Positions 31,890-43,230 of a stretch of 64,000 bases of DNA are shown piece after piece. The notes under the pieces were generated by a model. It was given only the letters and a program-made list of their open reading frames with translations. It was not told where the DNA came from and did no database searches. Each line of letters opens with the position of its first letter. Position 1 is the first letter of the stretch. Both the position numbers and the translations under genes were made by a program. The stretch covers positions 10,012,501 through 10,076,500 of the forward strand of contig LR990046.1 of the NCBI GenBank assembly GCA_905147135.1, read 5' to 3'. Source of the stretch: Blastobasis lacticolella (lineage: Eukaryota; Arthropoda; Insecta; Lepidoptera; Blastobasidae).

Positions 31890-32230
31890 GTTAGTTAGAG
31901 CTCGCAATTTTTGATATATTGGCACTTGACTTGGCTAATTAAAACCTTGCGTGATTATGAATGAGCGATCGTAGCGGGCTCGAAATTTTTGTATATATAC
32001 ATTAAAACATTGCGTGTTTTCGTTGAAAAATACTGTAATATCAGCAATATCGAAATCGGGCTATCTCGAAAGTTTTTAGGAGATTGTATAATAAAATCAA
32101 GTTTGCGAACAATTAAAGAGCGAGTGTGACGAGCTCAAAATTTCTTAAATGTTGGCCATCAAAACCTTCCATTATTAACTTGACAACAGTCAAATTCAAA
32201 GGTTGAGGGCGAGTGAGCCAAGATGATTAT
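31890..32230 (+). repeat. Imperfect repeats with GCTCGAAATTTTT motif
   Basis: Three spaced versions are seen: GAGCTCGCAATTTTTGATAT (about 31899), GGGCTCGAAATTTTTGTATA (about 31978) and GAGCTCAAAATTTCTTAAAT (about 32129). The first two are followed by AATTAAAACCTTGCGTG or ATTAAAACATTGCGTG and the third by ATCAAAACCTTCCATT. Spacing is irregular, so this is a degraded short array. Confidence 0.5.
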
Positions 32231-33830
32231 GCGTGTGTGCGTGTGGGCCAAGGTTATTATGAGCCTGATCCACATGACCCATTTAGAAAAGAACGGAGTT
32301 CTGCCTATGGTGTTACAGATAATGCTGAAAATATGAAATTATCAAAACTGTCGTAATTTTTGACATCTGATGGGTGCACATTTTATACAATTTCAATGAC
32401 TCATTACTGAATGAGTGCGAGTGGAGGGCCCTAAGTTGTCTTGTTTTTTCAATAAACATGTTAATAATCTCTTAAACGAAAGGAGAATGAAAACGGATTG
32501 TATCACTTTATTTCATTTGCTATTTTGGCGGAGAGCGCCCCGACCCTGGCCTGAAATTCTCTATTAAATAATTTTTTTTCGCGAAATAAAGAAGAGTTTT
32601 ACTGAGTTTAAGAGATAACGTGTTTTCGCTTACACACATTTGGGGGCCTCTATAGCCCGGGGGCCCCATATAATTGATAAGGTTGATAGGGCGGTAGCTA
32701 CGCCCCTGCTAGCAACCCACAAAGAGCAGCAAGTCCCAAGCAAGCGAGTCAGCAAGTCCCTAGTATAAAGACGGCGTCACCGACTCGCAGACACAGCGTG
32801 CTTATAATGGTCCAAAACTTGTTACACTGTTGTAACCATGCATCTATAAACGAGATGCTTACTAAGATTGGTCAGAGTGACATTGAAATTTATGCCGAAT
32901 AGTAGAACATTATTTAAAAGACTTAGTAAAATTTCTTAGACCTTTGTAGAATCTGTGGGAATGTTGTCGTCGCAAAAGGAGTCGTCTCTTGGGGCTCATT
33001 TTCTGAATGCGAAGAGATCGCGTTTAAATCCCGGAAAACTGAAAAAATCATTTTCATTCACTACAATTATAAACATTGCTCATAATTAGTTTAATTTAAG
33101 TACTAATTTGATTGCACGAATTTTTTTCCTAACTACATGATCACAAGTAAAAAACAATTCCACGCCGGCGACGCCGCGCTGCGCCGGGTACGTTTATCAG
33201 CGCGCCGCCGCCGACCATCTTGACTCTAAAAACATTTATACCTAACTGGAGAAAAGCTTATAGGTATGTCGAGTGCCACGTGCCCGTACCATTTTTAACT
33301 CTATGTAGTCGGTATATTTCAACAGAAAACTACAAAAGTAGAGCACGATAACGATAAATATTATCCAAAATTATTAGAAAATAAGTAAATTTATTTTGTT
33401 TTTTTGTGGACAATAACTACCGTATCCTCGTGCCCCAATATTGTTTTTTTTATTTTGGATTGTACTATTGGAGTAAAAGATTACAATAACCGCTATTTAT
33501 TTCGAAAAATGGCTTAATACAATTCAGAAGCCAAAAGCGTGAGAGCAAGATCAATGTGAAAACGCAAAAATGGACCCTATTCAATGAACAATACATTCCA
33601 CTTTGATTTTCTATCGCGCTTTTGTTCTGAATATAGTCGACTAAATCTAGCCAGGTGTAATAAAGCGCATATCAGTAAGTACCTACATATAGATAGATGC
33701 ATACTTGTAGGTTTTAGAACTTGTGTGGTAAGGTCGTAGTAATGTTTGAGGTTTCGCCACAGGAAAAGTAGGTCAGTCAGCAAACTTAGGGAGCCCGTAA
33801 CATGACTGTATGAAAATTAATATTAAGCTC
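32231..33830. other. Mostly unassigned interval
   Basis: Contains the second CCGGGGGCCCC motif (about 32650-32720) and a GC-rich spot at 33160-33225 ending CCGCCGACCATCTTGAC, a YY1-like word. No gene. Confidence 0.3.
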
Positions 33831-33835
33831 CGTTA

Positions 33836-33901
33836 GCTTCTCCTTCACAGATTGTTCACACCAGGGACATCCCTGGTGTGAACAATCTGTGAAGGAGAAG
33901 C
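33836..33901. repeat. Perfect palindrome, 32-bp arms, 2-nt loop
   Basis: Left arm 33836-33867 (starts GCTTCTCCTTCACAGATTG, ends ACACCAGGGA), loop CA, right arm 33870-33901 exactly complementary. It would form a near-blunt hairpin. No second copy of the arm sequence was noticed in the window. Confidence 0.95.
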
Positions 33902-33904
33902 ATA

Positions 33905-34095
33905 ACATTATGGAGCTCCGTAACCCGAACCGAAACTATCGGATATCCGAAATAAAAAAATATCCGTTACCGTAATCGAACTCGATATAAAAGTTTCGAA
34001 TAATTTCGGATCGGATTGCGACAGAAACTGACGGATAATCCGAAATAATTTCATATTATTGCTATATCCGAAATCGTATAGGTATCCATAACATC
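33905..34095. repeat. ATCCGAAAT-rich degenerate repeat
   Basis: ATCCGAAAT or its near variants (ATATCCGAAATAAAA, AATTTCGGATCGGA, AATCCGAAATAATTTC, ATATCCGAAATCG) appear at least five times on both strands within 180 bp. Similar in style to the terminal regions of some DNA transposons; the class is unknown. Confidence 0.5.
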
Positions 34096-34099
34096 TCCA

Positions 34100-34319
34100 G
34101 TTCTATTTTTGAATCGCTCGCCTCGATTCGAATGGTTTTCATTCAAATTTCATTTCACTAAAAAATTCAATATTTTTTAAATCACATTGACAACTCCGAA
34201 AGTGTACGCTTCAAAAATATGGAAAATTAGCATAATGTATGAAAATATCGAATTTTTCATGCCGAAAATCAAAATTGAAAACCATTTGAGTCGAGACAAG
34301 CTATTCAAAAATAGGGCCT
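34100..34319. mobile_element. MITE family M, copy 2
   Basis: Left end TTCTATTTTTGAATCGCTCG CCTCGATTCGAATGG, right end CATTTGAGTCGAGACAAGCT ATTCAAAAATAGGGCC. Inner blocks AAAAAATTCAATATTTTTT and TCGAATTTTTCATGCCGAAA are shared with copies 1 and 4. Confidence 0.75.
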
Positions 34320-35225
34320 AGTAGAATTTAACTTTTTATATGTGATGTCAGTTTGCTTATTTATAACATTAAATGGGGTCCTTAGAACAGGGATAAGTTA
34401 TGTCTCGTTTAATTGAATTCTGTATAATTAGAATTGGTACGTAGATACATGGCTACGCTGAGGCAAAGTAAATGTATGCTGTAAGGTACTGACACAATTT
34501 AGCTGAACTTGAATATAAAGTGATACAGTGGAACCACTGACGAATATTTTTAAATAAAATTACCTAAATTAAATAGGTAAGTACCTAAGTTTTAGATTTT
34601 TAAACATCATGCGCGATTATTAATTTGTATAATAATAATATTTTTTATTCTAATCGCAAACCTAATTTTTTCGATAGAAAATACTAATTTGATGCACTCC
34701 CCTTCAGTGACCATACTTTAGGAACGAATTAAGAAAACAATGTTTTATTTTACGAGCTAACCTATATAACGCCCACGACTTTTATTGGCGCGGGAGGAGC
34801 TAGCCCTTTGGACCGTAACTTTTAATTAACCGCACTTTTACAAACTTAATCGTATTACGTTGTAGGACTCATTCATGGAAGGGCCCAAAATTATCCTACC
34901 TTCCTTTCACCTACGCGGAAATCTTTTTTAAAATCCTATAGCTGACACATTAAGCAGACCTTCCATCTTTATACCATGTTATTACAAATATTTATCTTTG
35001 TAAACATGTTTTCAACTAGAATTACGACAGTTAGATATGATTGAAATGTCTCGTGTAATTTAAAACACAATACATAAAAGAGCGTTGAACCCATTCGTCC
35101 GGAAAGCAGACAATTTAAAGTTTAATACTAGCAAAGCTCGACAATATCGGAAGCTATCCGCCAGAAAAACAGCCGATATAGGTATAATCAAAATCATATT
35201 TGAGGAGAGACATTCAAGAGCGTCA
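34320..35225. other. Unassigned interval
   Basis: 34738-34900 is repeat-poor with TTTTATTGGCGCGGG and TTTTAATTAACCGCAC words. No gene. It could be regulatory, without proof. Confidence 0.25.
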
Positions 35226-36021
35226 TGAGAAAAGTTGGGAAAGAGAATCGTCAAGTTTGAGGGCGGAGGGCGTCTCGCGGGCGGCGAGGAGAGCGCGCGG
35301 GGCGCGGGGCGCGGGCGGCGGAGGTCACGGATCAGCTGGGCGGCGGCCATATTGATTCCCCGGCCTGTTTGATCGGCGCCGCGGCCGCCCGCGCCCCGCG
35401 CCGCCCCGCCCCCACACTCCACTCATGGATTAATAGACGAGAACAACTTTTCTGATTTCAACTCAAACAGGACAACGGTGCCCAATGTGGTATTATTGAC
35501 TATATATAAACACACGGTATTTATAATTCACAGTGGCCGTCGCGTCGACTCGGATAAGGTTCTCGCACTAATAATAATTGTCTCGAAACCCGATAGCCGT
35601 CAGGAAATTAGATTCTGTAATACGTAATTGAGACTCCTATCATATGGCCTACTGTCGGCCGCTGTCGGTTAGAGTGGACGTCGGATATAACGACCGCTCG
35701 TAATACAGCTTTATCGCTACTGAGGGAGGCAGGCCTCCTTGAAGTAAGCTTTCCTAATTAGGTACATTTTATATTAATGAATGGTAGTCGATACTAAACA
35801 TGCACTTTCTTGGTAGTGTATAAAACGTGGTATAATATGTAGACTATCATAATTTATAGAAACTAGCATGGCTATTTGAGACCGTAACGTACCCAATATT
35901 TATCCGTAGGCCAGTTATTTCGCCATTCCCTTCGTTCCCAGCACGAGTTGCGCGAGCGTCGGTAAGGAGGCGCCGAAGGCCGCGACGGATCTCCCGGGTC
36001 CCTCACGAGGTCGCGCGTGAA
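35226..36021. promoter_or_regulatory. Candidate CpG-island promoter region
   Basis: The strongest GC block of the window (35260-35415) is CpG-rich with no repeat match. It contains GGCGGCGGCCATATTGATTC, a CCAT/YY1-like context. A second GC-rich block at 35930-36020 contains GCGTCGGTAAGGAGG, which looks like a plus-strand splice donor. The interval between is low in repeats. A promoter with a non-coding first exon would fit. The 120-residue minus frame over the island (35060-35422) is Gly/Ala/Pro-rich by composition and has no domain. Confidence 0.3.
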
Positions 36022-36588
36022 GGGGCTTTTTTATTTAATCGCTCGCATCGATTCGAACGGTTTTCAATGAGCAGTTTTCCAATAGGTATCTAAAGCATTC
36101 CTAACCACTCACTAGATGGCACCCCGACAATTTTGGTAATTGATAATCGCTTGAAATAGGTTCTTAGCAAAGACGATATAAACACTGGGTACGTTGTATT
36201 GGATAATGTTGTATTTGTCAACAGTTTTCTCCCATTTTAGAGGTTGTAATAAAAATTGAACATAGTGCCAACTTATACAAATATTTCTTTGTACATTTCA
36301 TTCAACCTTTATCAGTTATGTTTATATTAATAAAAAAAATATTTATAAGTTTAGTATTAGTTGGCTGCATGAAATCACTACTATTATACAGATTAAAAAA
36401 AGTTTACCAAAATTGTACGAGTGCTATCTATTGATCCTTTTTGAAACCAACTGACAATACCTACTGGAAAACTCCTCATTATGATTTTCGGCATGAAAAT
36501 TTCAACGCACGGTGCAAAAATAGGAAAAATAAGCATCATGCATCGAAAACCGTTCGAAACGACGCGAGCGATTCAAAAATAGGGCCCC
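36022..36588. mobile_element. MITE family M, copy 3, interrupted
   Basis: The left end GGGGCTTTTTTATTTAATCG, CTCGCATCGATTCGAACGG and right end CCGTTCGAAACGACGCGAGC GATTCAAAAATAGGGCCCC pair with each other. The element is 567 bp because another element (36066-36480) lies inside it. Confidence 0.75.
36066..36480. mobile_element. Nested element with 24-bp terminal inverted repeats
   Basis: The left end (36066-36089) is AATGAGCAGTTTTCCAATAG GTAT and the right end (36457-36480) is its complement with two mismatches. 415 bp, AT-rich, non-coding. It sits inside MITE family M copy 3. The transposase class cannot be told from the ends. Confidence 0.65.
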
Positions 36589-36689
36589 AGGAGTGCGGTG
36601 TCAACCGGTAATTTGGCCTCATGATACAAGAGGAGGGATGATACCACTCAGCTCAAACCCTTGACGAAGCAACTCACAGTGGGGACAAT

Positions 36690-36985
36690 GCCACAGCCTT
36701 TCGGGTTTCCTCAGCCAATTGGGCACAGCCGCCTATTCTTTCAAAAATTCAGGATATGTTATATAAAAATCTACAAATAAGTTTCACCGCCAATTTTTTT
36801 TCTTAGCGACCCGCCCTGGTTACGCATAGGTTTTCTCGGCTTTTCTTTACTATAATATGCATGTATTCGGTTTCGGTTAGAACCGATGGTGAAAAAAGCA
36901 TGAAAATCCGTTCAGTGCTTTTTGATTTTATCGCGAACAGACAGACCGACAGTCAGTCAGGGAATTGTTTTATAATATGAATTGA
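36690..36985 (+). repeat. Lepidoptera-type dispersed repeat
   Basis: Blocks TTAGCGACCCGCCCTGGTTA, AAAAAGCATGAAAATCCGTT, CAGTGCTTTTTGATTTTATC, GCGAACAGACAGACCGACAG and TTGTTTTATAATATG form the order of a very common moth/butterfly repeat. Confidence 0.5.
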
Positions 36986-37427
36986 AGTACGTATATGTTT
37001 TCTGTAGATACCTTACATTTGTAATATTATAATGAACGAATAGAACCTTATCTCAACTCATAGAAAGTGATAGTGTAGTGTGTGCACTTGCCTTACCCCC
37101 CTTTAGTATTCATATAAACTTATAAGTTTACACCTTATTGTAATATGTACCTACAATAACACGAGTACGTTGTCAAAGGAGCTATTACCTCGGTACGAGC
37201 GATTAACGAACTATTAGCAGCGTCGGTGGAGGAACGCGATCTGCGGCAAATGGCTTCGGGGGCCCGGTGGAGCATGGCCTGAACGCGTGCCTGCTTCAGA
37301 AATCAGAAATCAGAAATTATTTGTTGTTGTACTGTGTGTTTACAGGTATGTGACTCTTATATATAGTAATTGTTCGGACAGCACGTCCATTTCGGACGTA
37401 CAATAGATGTTTCTTTATTGTCAGTCA
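36986..37427. other. Unassigned interval
   Basis: Contains three CAGAAAT units at 37288-37312 and no gene. Confidence 0.3.
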
Positions 37428-37504
37428 GTGACAAACAAGAAGATAGTCCACCTGATGGTAAGTGGTAACTGTCACCAATACCATCTACAATTTATAGATG
37501 TAGG
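37428..37504 (+). repeat. SINE/LINE tail fragment
   Basis: GTGACAAACAAGAAGATAGT CCACCTGATGGTAAGTGGTA ACTGTCACC, the common tail family of 3285-3440 and 3985-4070. Confidence 0.5.
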
Positions 37505-38254
37505 TTGCAGGAATAAAAATGTAGAACCGCACGTGCGTTATCCCTGTGAGGACTAAGATGAAATGCCTGATGCCTGTAATTTCGATGGCTATCTTATCCT
37601 TCAAACCGAAACACAAGCATTATTGCTTGGCAGCAGAAATAGATAAGGCGGTGGTACTCACTGTGGCGGACTTCTCAGGCTTGACAGATTCCTATCACCT
37701 GATAGATAAATTACAAATCAAAATTATAATTATAAAAATATAATATACTACTACTAAAACTACTTATTAAATACAGATTAATTATTTAGATAAATATTAA
37801 TGGGTATTCTAAAATTATGTAATGTTTTTAAATGTCAACAATTTCAAATTATAAATTATTCACAACGACCATTCATAAACCGTACAGTTCAGTTTTAGGT
37901 ATATTAGTGTCCGTAGGTAGGGCATAAAAGGCTGGTAGAGGTCTCTATAACATATTTGTAATTTTAATTATAAAGCTTGACCGAAGACAGAGGTGACCTG
38001 TCAATGGTGGCGCTAGTTCTGCGTTTTATGTAGCAACACCGGAAGGATGTAGTATTCTGTGACAGAATTCGAATGTCGCTAACAATGGGACATAGATAAG
38101 AAGGTACGTGACAGAAAAAGAAACCAACATGTCTCGAGTATAAAATTAGAATAATGACGTTTCGGAAAAAGACCATAGCGCCTTCCTTTATGGAATTATG
38201 ATTCTTGTCAAAAATGTCCACATTTGACGTAGCAGACATTCATCATGGCAGACA
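37505..38254. other. Unassigned interval
   Basis: AT-rich. A 65-residue plus frame (37546-37743) has no recognised motif. Confidence 0.3.
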
Positions 38255-38450
38255 TTCACTTCGGGCCTCTCCCACGAAGGGGAGGTCATTGCCATAATCT
38301 CCACGCTTGGCAGGCGGGTTGGAGATCGCAGTGCAGTTGATGTAAATCTACCCAGAAAGATGCTGCTGCCCACCTTTCGGATTTGTCCCTTAGTCGCCTC
38401 TTACGACACCCACGGGAAGAGATGGGGTGGTACTATTCTTTGAGGTGGCG
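38255..38450 (+). repeat. Dispersed repeat A, second copy
   Basis: GGGCCTCTCCCACGAAGGGG, AGGTCATTGCCATAATCTCC ACGC, GGCAGGCGGGTTGGAGATCG, GCTGCTGCCCACC, TCGCCTCTTACGACACCCAC GGGAAGAGATGGGGTGG. It is better preserved than the copy at 10110-10345. Confidence 0.65.
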
Positions 38451-38607
38451 GCACACATTAAACTGACTAATTTTAAATGGTGTACAATAACGATGGCGGC
38501 TTACTAAGGTTATAGACTACTCAATAGCGTCAAGTCCAGCGTCTCAATAGCGTCCTCTATATAGTTTATTATTGCCAGTAAAATAAACTTAGGATCCTCA
38601 TAAAATA

Positions 38608-38830
38608 ATAAAAGTACGGAGGCTAATATACTACGGCCACATAATGAGGCACGAGAACTCACATATACTACAGGCAGCCCTACAACACTCAGAAACTAAG
38701 CGTAAAGTTGGTCGACCTATATTTACCTGGGAAGACTTGCTGAACCACGATAAAATAATTATACAACGAAGTCGAAAGAAGACTGGCAGGTGATGGCAGG
38801 TAATAGGAGTGAAATGAAAAACGAAGCCGG
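38608..38830 (+). pseudogene. RTE-like LINE ORF2 C-terminal remnant
   Basis: The frame reads RRLIYYGHIMRHENSHIL and then KRKVGRPIFTWEDLLNHDKI. The (G/Y)GH(I/V)xR ... KR(K/R)xGRPxxxW pattern is the C-terminal block of RTE-type ORF2 proteins, as at 17646-17861 and 53505-53740, but from a different family. A stop follows soon after. No reverse transcriptase motif is retained. Confidence 0.5.
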
Positions 38831-39616
38831 AAAAATATACCAAGCACCGGAGACAGATTCCGAATCGGAGGTAGAGAGCCCACACAACACAACGACGGAC
38901 ATTGGAGAAAGCGAACAAGATTGACCATGAGTACTAACAAGTGTCAAACAGACGATATCGTTGAAGTTATGCAAATTAAATATTACAATACGCCGGTGGA
39001 AAGAAGGTACCACTTGCGCAAAGTTTATGGTAGCTTGCTCACGACTGGACATCGCGGGAAAGGCCTCCTGGGACATGAAATCAAGAATACCCAATACCGA
39101 AGACAAAACAAAACAAGAACAGATCAAGCGAACAACCACAGCAGTCTTTACCATCCTTCTTTATTATATTACACAAAAAGTATAGTATCTATCCTCCTTC
39201 AAACTGACTCGATGCTAGTATTCTTGTCGGCTCCAAATCCTTTCGCTCCCATTATGCCTGCGATAGCCCTACACTCCCCTTCGCATCTACGTTCGCACTG
39301 GTATCTCGGACTGGAGGTAGCGCAAATCAGTGGAGGACGAGGTCTGGTGTCGCATAAAATTAACAACTCCCACGTCTGATGCTGTATCCGGAGCAAACCA
39401 GATCTTTGGGTAAGACCCGTCACAAGCACTGGGCTTGGTTGCTCAAAATACAAGTACAGACGACGGAACCACCGATGATGGCGACGGCGTACCCGGTTCT
39501 TGCTGATATGATCTACATACACCCTTGCAGAAGCATTTCTGGCTGGTGTTGTACCTGAACGGAACGGAATGTGTCAAAATAACCTGATGTCGTTGTACCC
39601 TTATAATTACTTCAGT
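38831..39616. other. Unassigned interval with overlapping open frames
   Basis: A 152-residue plus frame (38921-39379) and a 131-residue minus frame (38759-39154) overlap. Neither shows a domain. The plus frame may be the decayed continuation of the LINE remnant at 38608-38830. Confidence 0.3.
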
Positions 39617-39655
39617 TTTATAAATTGTCTTTGGTTGCCAAAGACAATTTATAAA
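39617..39655. repeat. Perfect palindrome, 18-bp arms, 3-nt loop
   Basis: TTTATAAATTGTCTTTGG (39617-39634), loop TTG, then its exact complement (39638-39655). Confidence 0.9.
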
Positions 39656-40769
39656 TCGTATTACTTGAATATAATATTTTTGTATTATGGTGGCGTCCAT
39701 GTTATTTTTAGTGAGAATACAGATTAATCCTGCCCGAGCTTTTAGAGAAAATATAGATTCAAACGTTTATCTCAAGTATCCTTCAGGCTAATTACGTAAC
39801 GTTGTTGCCAATAGTTCTCTAATTTCTATTATTGAAATTGTTACTTTTGCGATTCTGTATAATAGATTTTATGGGTTCTGTTGCTAACAAAGTTCCCTTG
39901 CAGTAAACTAAACCTATTAAATCGATTATACGTAACCGCAAAAGAAACAATTTCAATCAAATAAGTAAATTGTTGGATTACGTAATTAGCCCACTGGTCG
40001 ATGCTTTTGCTTTTGTTGTGTTATGTGTAGTTGTCATTATACAATGTTAAATATGCATTCAAAAAATATTGCTTGCTAATTGCTAACGAAACAAATTCCT
40101 TAAGAAGATATAACAAAATTAGAGCACGTTGCCATCCACATAGTCTGAACTGGTTTGTCAGCTCGATATTTATGGATATTTTTACCAGGTACAATATTCA
40201 AACTGAAAATGAAATTAAATTTCAGGTTGGTACATTGAATTAAGTATTATGAATATAATTATTACAACTATTAGTATAAAAAAATTAGCTTAACAGTCAA
40301 TTTTTTCTCTATGAATTATATACTCATACACTATCACACACACTATCGAAAACCAACAAATATTTTTATTGTTTTAATTTGTTGCTAACTCTTTTGTTGC
40401 AGTCCGATTTAAGTTCAAGGTCATGTCTTGTTTACTAATAAAATACGTGTGATCATACCCATTGATATAATTTATTTAGTTATTCTTCAGGAGAATAAAT
40501 ATGCACCAAATGTTCAGAAGAGCACCTCAACATACTCTGATTATACTTTGGACCGTGTCCGGTTTGTATTATTGATTTATACTGGCGTTGGGCAGGTCCA
40601 TGTACTGCCTACAAAGGGAAATCGCCAAAAAAAACAGTCCTTACACACATTGTGTGTGACCTTAATGGAAAAATCTCCACGTAAATCGTGTTGAGGCATT
40701 CTCCACTTATAGCGCGTTGAGACAGTAAGCTGTATCTACGCAATGCTTCCGCATAAATTGCGTAAAAGC
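39656..40769. other. Unassigned AT-rich interval
   Basis: A phrase AATGGAAAAATCTCCACGTA at about 40663 recurs at about 40909 inside the next repeat, so 40590-40770 may be a decayed copy of it. Otherwise nothing. Confidence 0.3.
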
Positions 40770-40935
40770 AACGGTCCGCATTTTATTGCCTTTAGGGAGG
40801 CATACGGACGGTCCACCTGATGGACAGTGGCTACCGTCGTCCAGGACATCTGCAACCCAAGGGGAGCGGATGCCGTGCCGGCCTTGTACCGGGTTGTGTT
40901 TGCCCTAATGGGAAAATCTCCACGTAATTCGTATT
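40770..40935 (+). repeat. SINE/LINE tail repeat
   Basis: ATTTTATTGCCTTTAGGGAG, GGTCCACCTGATGGACAGTG, GACATCTGCAACCCAAGGGG AGCGGATGC. Same order of blocks as 14015-14160. Confidence 0.55.
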
Positions 40936-41097
40936 TCAGAAAGTATGTCTCCAGATTCTCCAGATCTAATTCGGATTATTGCTATGCCTCGTGTTAGGAG
41001 CAAACGTAGTGCGAAAGCGCCCTTAATATCTATAACAAATCTATTACTAGTTGATGTATAATTCTTTAACAAAATAGCAAAACAAAAATATATAACC

Positions 41098-41225
41098 AAC
41101 TTAAGTATGTATCTAAAAGTATATAAGTAGTTTGTCGGTTACCTATAGTACCCACAACACAAGCCATTTTTGGCTAGATGGCGTTGTGTGAATTATCCAA
41201 GCATATTTATTTATTTTACTTGACG
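41098..41225 (+). mobile_element. 5'-truncated SINE
   Basis: TAAAAGTATATAAGTAGTTT, GTCGGTTACC, CCACAACACAAGCC, GGCTAGATGGCGTTGTGTGA AT and an (ATTT)n tail match the 3' half of the SINE at 49775-50045. The tRNA-like head is missing. Confidence 0.7.
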
Positions 41226-42785
41226 GTAAAAAAAAATCTATTAGGTTTATGCACGAAATTCATGGAATACACCACAAGTTCATTGATTCTTCACGTTTGA
41301 GTAAATATCTAAATAAAATCTTTTAAAATTTCATTATAACCCAGTTTATTACCAACCCTATCATCACCAGTCGCAAGCTAATGGCCGAAATGTATTACAA
41401 TAGATGTTTCGTTGCAATTATGCAGTGGTACAGTTCACGAACTAGGGATTTATATCCGCGGGTCCCCCTCCCGCTCCCTCCCGCCCCGCCCCCCAAGGTT
41501 GGCGCCGCGCCAGCACAAACACTAATTCGCCGACGTCGTTACATAATTGCTGCGTTTTTGCATTAACAGCCCCGCATATGCACTGATACAGCATTGCCAA
41601 TGAGAAACCCTATCTCATACGTTAGCTAATGTATAAACGACAATTTCGGGAAAACATTGTTGCGAGTTTATTCAGGGGAATCCCTCCCGTTTTTGTGATT
41701 TTGACTTTCTTTGTGGCCAGCCGTAGCCACTCTACGCGAGTGCTACGAGGTCTACGAAATCGATTAGAGTCCGAATTCGACCAATGTCAGGTATCTGTGC
41801 CATAGCGGTAAAATATAAATACGTACATGCGGTTTTTGGAACATAAAATGGAAAAGTATTCTAAAATTGTATTCATAAAACATCTGTCACATTATCCCGT
41901 AATCATCTGACAGGCTTACACCAGCCTACATGAAAAGTTCACTACGCACCTTTTAATTTGAAGCCCTAACACACATTTGGGGCGATAAAAATTAAAAATG
42001 AACGAGATTCAAAAGTTTTAATCGTTTAACCCTTCGGTGGGTGAAACATTCGATGAGTGGAGCGGGAGCGAGCTCATTATAATTTAAGAGACAGCGCGAG
42101 GTTCGCAGGTCGCAAAAAGAGTATTAATTTTCGCGGCCCGACTTGCCTCTAATTATAAAGGACAACTTTCGTCGGCCCGGCTCGCGTTACATACGGCTCT
42201 TAGTCTTTATTTTCAACGGAAACTTCTTAACCCCTTCAGCGGGAGAGTGCTCGAACACGCGAGGGGGAGTGCTCTCGGTTTATGTTCGAAAATTTTCAGT
42301 TGTATTCTTACTTGTACCTACGAAAAAATTTAAAAGAAAATTTACTCACACGTACTATAGAGGTGTGTGCTACATTACGCGCATGGAAAGAGAAAACCCC
42401 TTGGAAATGATAAACGATGTTTGAAATTATAATTTACTTTATAGCTGTTAATAGAAAAGAGGTGGTTAAAATTTATAATTCTACTTAAAGTACCAAGTAG
42501 TTCTCATTATTAGGAAGCTTTCGCCCACGATTTTGTTCTCGTAAAACAATTCTCGTAGGTGTATCAACAGATTTTCTATCAGCGAAGTCTATCAGCGAAG
42601 ACCTCTAATTGGTATTCTGTTTCGTAAGATTGTTATTATTATGTTGATGGATAGCTGTTGGTCTTCCAAATAAATAAGATAAATAATAATAATAAAAATA
42701 AAAATTCTGTTACGCCATATTCTTGCAGGAATTTCGAGATAAATTTTACCATGTGTTATTTTGGGATATAATCTTCAATATGGAA
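41226..42785. other. Unassigned interval with GC-rich spots
   Basis: GC-rich at 41455-41540 and moderately GC-rich, repeat-poor at 42010-42260 (CGCGGCCCGACTTGCC, GTCGGCCCGGCTCGCG). A 93-residue plus frame (42143-42424) has no known domain. No gene can be supported. Confidence 0.3.
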
Positions 42786-42877
42786 ATTATTTTTGGACTT
42801 GGTGCCAGACAGTAATGTTCTTCGAAGGTCGAAGAGGTCGGAGGGTTAGTGTGTGGCACCAACTCTAAAAATATTAA
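42786..42877. mobile_element. Small fold-back element
   Basis: The left arm ATTTTTGGACTTGGTGCCAG and the right arm TGGCACCAACTCTAAAAAT pair over about 25 bp with mismatches. The inner TTCTTCGAAGGTCGAAGA also folds on itself. A half copy is at 12831-12880. Confidence 0.6.
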
Positions 42878-43230
42878 TATCTAACTTACACGTGTATGTA
42901 TGATAAGCTGAATCAATTACCTAATAATAATATCGAATTTTAAGCATTAATTAATTTACACTCGTTCATTCTGCCCTCGTGCGCGAACCCAGGTGGAAAC
43001 TTACACTCGGCTACTAAAAACTAATAATTAAGTTTTGTGTAATTTATTTAATGCCCAAATTGTATGCAATTTCATTAAAATAATTTATGACAATAACGTG
43101 ACTTCATTAGGAATCGTCAATATAAACCTAATTAAACTTGAATTATTACTAGCTATGATTTATTTGTTAATTGTAATGAACAGAGCAGTGAATTACCTAG
43201 TTTACAATAATATTTAGCTGCCATACATAG
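42878..43230. other. Unassigned AT-rich interval
   Basis: Host flank of the LINE at 43231. An open frame at 43035-43217 is AT-driven and has no motif. Confidence 0.35.

Noticed and set aside
31721..32720. LTR retrotransposon defined by the two CCGGGGGCCCC motifs
   Set aside because: The shared part is under 60 bp, with no primer-binding site, polypurine tract or gag-pol frame.
35060..35422. 120-residue minus-strand frame as a gene
   Set aside because: Its Gly/Ala/Arg/Pro content follows from the GC-rich DNA; there is no domain, and open frames are expected in such sequence.
38759..39379. Overlapping frames of 131 and 152 residues as genes
   Set aside because: They overlap antisense, neither has a domain, and the region continues from a decayed LINE fragment.
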